This document shows positions 4,063 to 7,210 of a stretch of 7,210 nucleotides of DNA, in pieces. Location of the stretch: contig JAUJLZ010000086.1 in assembly GCA_030447125.1 (NCBI GenBank), positions 1-7,210 of the forward strand, given 5' to 3'. Position 1 is the first letter of the stretch. Each line of letters opens with the position of its first letter. Position numbers and translations under genes: made by a program. The notes beneath the pieces are model-generated. The model did no database searches, was not told where the DNA came from, and saw only the letters and a program-made list of their open reading frames with translations. This stretch comes from Acidimicrobiales bacterium (GTDB lineage Bacteria; Actinomycetota; Acidimicrobiia; Acidimicrobiales; CADCSY01).

Positions 4063-6903
4063 GTGGAACTGCACATCAGGCTGACGGGATCGGTTTCCAT
4101 CACCGACGGCGCCGGGCATCGCTACCTCACTGGCGAGTCGCTGGGACCGAGAGGTCGTATCGCGCTCGCCTACCTGGTACTCGAGCGCGAGCGGCCGGTC
4201 CCGCGCGACGAGCTGGCCGAGGCCGTCTGGGGCGAGGGGGTGCCACCGACGTGGCGGGCGGCCCTGCGAGGGGTGCTGGCGAGGCTGCGAAGGGCGCTCA
4301 CCGGTGAGGTGCTCGGGGACCGGGTGGTGACCTGCGCCCATGGCTGCTACGAGCTCCGCCTGCCGTGCGAGGTCGTGGTCGACGTCGAGGCGGCAGGGGC
4401 CGACCTGTCCGCCGCCCGCTCGGGCCTAGAGCACCACGACACCGAGGGCGCCTGGCGCCTGGCGGCCGATGCAGTCGCGGTGGCACGCCGGCGGTTCCTG
4501 CCCGGTGCGAGCGGACGGTGGGTCGAGGGCAGACAGGCCGAGCTGCGCGAACTCCAGCTCGAGGCCCTGGAGACCCTCTCCGACGCTGCCCTCGCCCAGG
4601 GTGACCCCGCACGCGCCCTCCGCGCCGCGGAGGAGGTGCTCGCCATCCAGCCCCTGCGAGAGTCTGCCCACATCCGGGCCATGACCGCACACGCCCGGGC
4701 CGGGAACGAGGGGGAGGCGTTGCGGGCCTACGAGCGATGCCGGAAGGTCCTGGCCGAGGAGCTGGGGGCACGCCCCTCGGCGACCACCGAAGCCGCCTAC
4801 CTCCGTCTGCTGGGAACCGAGCCGGCACCATTGCCGAGTTCGAGCGCCAGTGGCGCCCTGGCCCATGCTCTGACCAGCGTGGTGGGCCGCACCGAGGAGA
4901 TCGAGGAGCTGGCCCACCTCCTCTCGGCCACCCGGCTGCTTACCCTCACCGGGACCGGCGGCGTGGGCAAGAGCCGCCTGGCCGCCGAGATCGCCGCTGG
5001 GGCGGGGAGCGAGCATCCCGACGGGGTCTGGCTGATCGAGCTGGCGGGATTGGCGGACGCCACGCTCGTCACCCACCAGGTTCGCAACGTCGTCGGGCTC
5101 CCGGATCCCTCTGGGCATGACGCCCTGGCCTCGCTTGCGACCCACCTCCGCGACCGCCAGCTGCTCTTGGTACTCGACAACTGCGAGCACCTGGTCGCTG
5201 CGGTCGCCGAGCTGCTCCAGCGCGTGCTGCCCGCCTGCCCTGGCGTACAGGCGCTGGTGACGAGCCGGGAGCCCCTGGGGGTCGCCGGCGAGACGATTTG
5301 GACAGTGGCTCCGCTCGCCACGCCGGCGCCGGGCGTGAGCCCAACGCTTGAGGTGCTGCTGACCAGCCCGGCCGTGCAGTTGTTCGCCGAGCGGGCCGCG
5401 GCCGCCGCCCCCGGCATCGACCTCGACCCCGTCGCCGAGGGCGTCGCCGAGATCTGCCGCCGGCTGGACGGGTTGCCGCTGGCCATCGAGCTGGCCGCGG
5501 CACGCGTGCGCGCCATCGGCGTCGCCGAGATCGTCACCCGCCTCGACAACCGGTTCCGCCTGCTGGCGACTGGTCCTCGCGGCTGCCCGGCCCGGCACCG
5601 CAGCCTCAGAGCCGTCCTCGATTGGAGCCACGATACGTTGTCACCCGAGGAGCGCCGGGCCTTCCGCTCGCTCTCGGTCTTCGCCAGTGGCTTCACCCTC
5701 GATGCCGCCGAGGTGGTCTGCGCCGACGGCGACGGGCAGGTCGACGTCGCCGACTCTCTGTCAGGCCTGGTCGCCCGGTCCCTGGTGGTGGTGGAGCGCT
5801 CGGGGGGATCGGTCCGCTACCGTCTGCTGGACACGGTGCGCCAGTACGCAGCCGAGCACCTGGGATCGGGTCCCGAATTCGCTCGAGTCCGGGCCCACCA
5901 CCTGCGGTGGGCGCTGGAGATGGCGGAGCGAGCGGGGGCTCAGCTCGAGGGCACCGAGCAGGGGCGGTGGCTCGAAGTCCTCGAAGTCGAGCACGACAAC
6001 CTGCGCAGCGCCCTCGACTGGACGGTTGCCGCCGGCAACCTGGTCGCCGGGGCGCGCCTGGCGAGCCTGCTCGGCCGGTTCTGGGAGATCAGGGGCCATC
6101 TGAGCGAGGGACGGGCCCGTCTGGCCACGCACCTCGCCCAGGTCGGTGCGCCGCCGCTGCAAGCGAGGCTGCTCACCGCCGCCGGCATCCTCGCTCAGCG
6201 CCAAGGCGACCGCCGGGCCGCCCGCCACCACTACCAGTCGAGCCTCGCCTTGCATCGCCGGACGGGCGACCGCCTCGGGATGGTCTCCGCTCTCCTTGGA
6301 CTCGGGAACCTGGCCGTCGGCGAGGGGGACCTCGAGGCGGCCAGGGCGTGCTTCGAGGAGAACTTGGCGGTGGGCAGGGACTTGGAACAGACCAGGGTCA
6401 CGGCGGCGGCCTCGGTCAACCTCGGCGTCGTGTTCCAGTTGCTGGTGGAAGGCGGCCATGTCGACCGGGCGCAGGGCGTCGCCCAGGCCCGCGCCTGCTA
6501 TGAGGAGGCCTTGGCGCGGTACCGGGACCTCGGCGACCGCCACGGCCTCGCCCTCTCCTTGGAGAACCTGGGCGTGCTCGAGCCGTTCGCGGGCGACGAG
6601 GCCGAGGCACGACGACTGCTGGAAGAGAGCCTGACCATCCGGCGGGAGTTGGGGGACCGGGTGGGCATCGCGGCCGCCACTCGCTTCCTGAGCCAGCTGG
6701 CGCGAGGCAGGGGTGACCACGCCGCGGCCCGGAACCTGCAAGAGGACTGCCTGGGCATCGAGCGGGCGCTCGGGAACATCCCGCTCGTCGCTGCGGACCT
6801 GGCCAGCCTGGCCTCCATCGCGCTGGAGGCCGGCGACGATGCTGAGGCGCTGCGCCTCCGGGCCGAGAGCGACGAGCTCCGCCGCAGTCTGGTTCCGAAC
6901 TGA
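4063..6903 (+). CDS. AfsR/SARP-type STAND regulator: winged helix, BTAD, NB-ARC-like ATPase, TPR
   Basis: Predicted cytosolic transcription factor of 946 residues. Residues 1-100 form an OmpR/SARP-type winged helix (LGPRGRIALAYLVLE, then DELAEAVWGE; recognition helix about 64-79; wing CYELRLP). Residues 105-250 are the BTAD domain, ending in EELGARPS. An NB-ARC-like nucleotide-binding module follows: Walker A GTGGVGKS at 297-304 (K303), Walker B LLLVLDNCEH at 367-376 (D372), arginine-sensor strand ALVTSREPL at 397-405, and GLPLAIEL at 470-477. The RYRLLDTVRQYA segment near 586-596 and the VLDWSHDTLSPEER segment near 518-531 are typical of this family. From about 700 to 930 there are TPR-like helical pairs (AAGILAQRQGDRRAARHHY; LGLGNLAVGEGDLEAARACF; LENLGVLEPFAGDEAEARRL). 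Such proteins are thought to be held inactive by the TPR/STAND part until a ligand or partner allows ATP-driven assembly. Length and domain order are normal and all key residues are present. It is divergent from the propeller/ATPase operon across 196 bp, so that operon is the likeliest target. Confidence 0.95.
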   Translation: MELHIRLTGSVSITDGAGHRYLTGESLGPRGRIALAYLVLERERPVPRDELAEAVWGEGVPPTWRAALRGVLARLRRALTGEVLGDRVVTCAHGCYELRLPCEVVVDVEAAGADLSAARSGLEHHDTEGAWRLAADAVAVARRRFLPGASGRWVEGRQAELRELQLEALETLSDAALAQGDPARALRAAEEVLAIQPLRESAHIRAMTAHARAGNEGEALRAYERCRKVLAEELGARPSATTEAAYLRLLGTEPAPLPSSSASGALAHALTSVVGRTEEIEELAHLLSATRLLTLTGTGGVGKSRLAAEIAAGAGSEHPDGVWLIELAGLADATLVTHQVRNVVGLPDPSGHDALASLATHLRDRQLLLVLDNCEHLVAAVAELLQRVLPACPGVQALVTSREPLGVAGETIWTVAPLATPAPGVSPTLEVLLTSPAVQLFAERAAAAAPGIDLDPVAEGVAEICRRLDGLPLAIELAAARVRAIGVAEIVTRLDNRFRLLATGPRGCPARHRSLRAVLDWSHDTLSPEERRAFRSLSVFASGFTLDAAEVVCADGDGQVDVADSLSGLVARSLVVVERSGGSVRYRLLDTVRQYAAEHLGSGPEFARVRAHHLRWALEMAERAGAQLEGTEQGRWLEVLEVEHDNLRSALDWTVAAGNLVAGARLASLLGRFWEIRGHLSEGRARLATHLAQVGAPPLQARLLTAAGILAQRQGDRRAARHHYQSSLALHRRTGDRLGMVSALLGLGNLAVGEGDLEAARACFEENLAVGRDLEQTRVTAAASVNLGVVFQLLVEGGHVDRAQGVAQARACYEEALARYRDLGDRHGLALSLENLGVLEPFAGDEAEARRLLEESLTIRRELGDRVGIAAATRFLSQLARGRGDHAAARNLQEDCLGIERALGNIPLVAADLASLASIALEAGDDAEALRLRAESDELRRSLVPN

Positions 6904-6914
6904 ACCCTCCGCCC

Positions 6915-6939
6915 CGCCGTCAGGCACCCACGGACGGCG
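6915..6939 (+). terminator. possible GC-rich terminator hairpin after the regulator
   Basis: CGCCGTC (6915-6921) pairs perfectly with GACGGCG (6933-6939) across an 11-nt loop, 12 bases after the regulator's stop codon. No T-run follows. Hairpins without a T-tract are common behind actinobacterial genes, but a 7-bp GC stem also arises easily by chance in such DNA. Confidence 0.3.
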
Positions 6940-7003
6940 CCGCCGGCGTCAGCGCCCTTAGCCAGCGGGGGGCCCGGCGCCCAGCCCGGCGACCTGATGC
7001 TGA

Positions 7004-7138
7004 CACCGCGATCGGAGTTTCGAACCCCCGATCCCGATAACAGAGCTCGAATCTGTTGGACAAGCCCCAGAAAAGCGGGCGATTGAAGCCGTGCTGGGGC
7101 CAATTGAAGAGAGGTGGCGGGCGCTCAACGCTGCCTAG
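7004..7138 (+). other. 44-codon open frame without a start; possible 3' gene remnant
   Basis: The frame is closed upstream by TGA (7001-7003), contains no ATG, GTG or TTG before its last third, and ends at TAG 7136. Its sequence is less Arg/Pro-biased than the shadow frames around it: PITELESVGQAPEKRAIEAV followed by LGPIEERWRALNAA, with an amphipathic helical C-terminus. It may be the tail of a gene truncated by rearrangement, or chance. I do not recognise a family. Three small stem-loops overlap it: GATCGG/CCGATC (7010-7033), ACAGA/TCTGT (7040-7056) and GCCCCAG/CTGGGGC (7064-7100). The remaining bases to 7210 show nothing I can assign. Confidence 0.25.
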
Positions 7139-7210
7139 GACTTGGCCCTCGCGCTGCTGGGGCGAGAGGCGCTCGGACGCTCACGTCCTGCGTCCCATCG
7201 ATAGGGAAAC

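Noticed and set aside
3867..4103. ATG at 4103 as the start of the propeller gene, adding 79 residues.
   Set aside because: The extra residues are Pro/Arg/Ser-rich without a domain, overlap the regulator's start, and would bury the signal peptide.
4426..5631. Long minus-strand open frame opposite the regulator.
   Set aside because: Antisense shadow with Arg/Gly/Gln-rich low-complexity sequence; the plus strand encodes intact BTAD and NB-ARC motifs throughout.
5761..6927. Second long minus-strand open frame opposite the TPR region.
   Set aside because: Same reason: GC-driven shadow of a clearly coding plus strand, with no domain of its own.
7010..7060. Possible tRNA on the minus strand: a TTCGAAA loop resembling a T-arm and an ACAGA/TCTGT stem with a 7-nt loop resembling an anticodon arm (CGA).
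   Set aside because: No D-arm and no acceptor stem can be drawn, the T-stem has a mismatch, and a CGA (Ser) tRNA would need a long variable arm, which is absent.

Overview
The window comes from a high-GC Gram-positive type genome, most likely an actinomycete or a relative. GTG starts are used, coding third positions are rich in G and C, a very large AfsR/SARP-type regulator is present, and one promoter appears leaderless. The species cannot be named from this sequence.

Layout: (1) Bases 1-1090 are a graveyard. No intact gene is visible. It holds a broken GNAT acetyltransferase on the minus strand (about 702-425; one frameshift, one stop, missing C-terminus) and a heavily frameshifted piece of a tyrosine recombinase on the plus strand (about 914-1133). 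Bases 1-424 hold nothing I recognise. (2) Bases 1093-3866 are a two-gene minus-strand operon. The first gene (3866-2172) encodes an exported, C-terminally membrane-anchored beta-propeller protein with five Asp-box (BNR/sialidase) motifs. The second (2163-1093) encodes a MinD/CooC-like P-loop ATPase with an unusual helical N-terminal domain. They are 8 nt apart, and the stop codon of the first runs into the ribosome binding site of the second. (3) Bases 3867-4062 are a 196-bp divergent intergenic region with a duplicated module. Each copy carries a pair of heptamers (7-4-7 spacing, 11-bp repeat period), the geometry used by SARP-family regulators. The second copy is followed by what looks like a decayed duplicate of the propeller gene's signal-peptide start. 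(4) Bases 4063-6903 on the plus strand encode a 946-residue STAND-type regulator: winged helix, BTAD, NB-ARC-like ATPase and C-terminal TPR repeats. (5) Bases 6904-7210 hold a possible GC-rich terminator, a 44-codon open frame with no start, and a run of small stem-loops.

Working model (inference): the large regulator is transcribed divergently from the propeller/ATPase operon and probably binds the heptamer pairs between them, so the three genes may form one regulatory and surface unit. The left flank looks like the scar of an old integrative element. The ATPase gene appears to read through its natural C-terminus into this scar.
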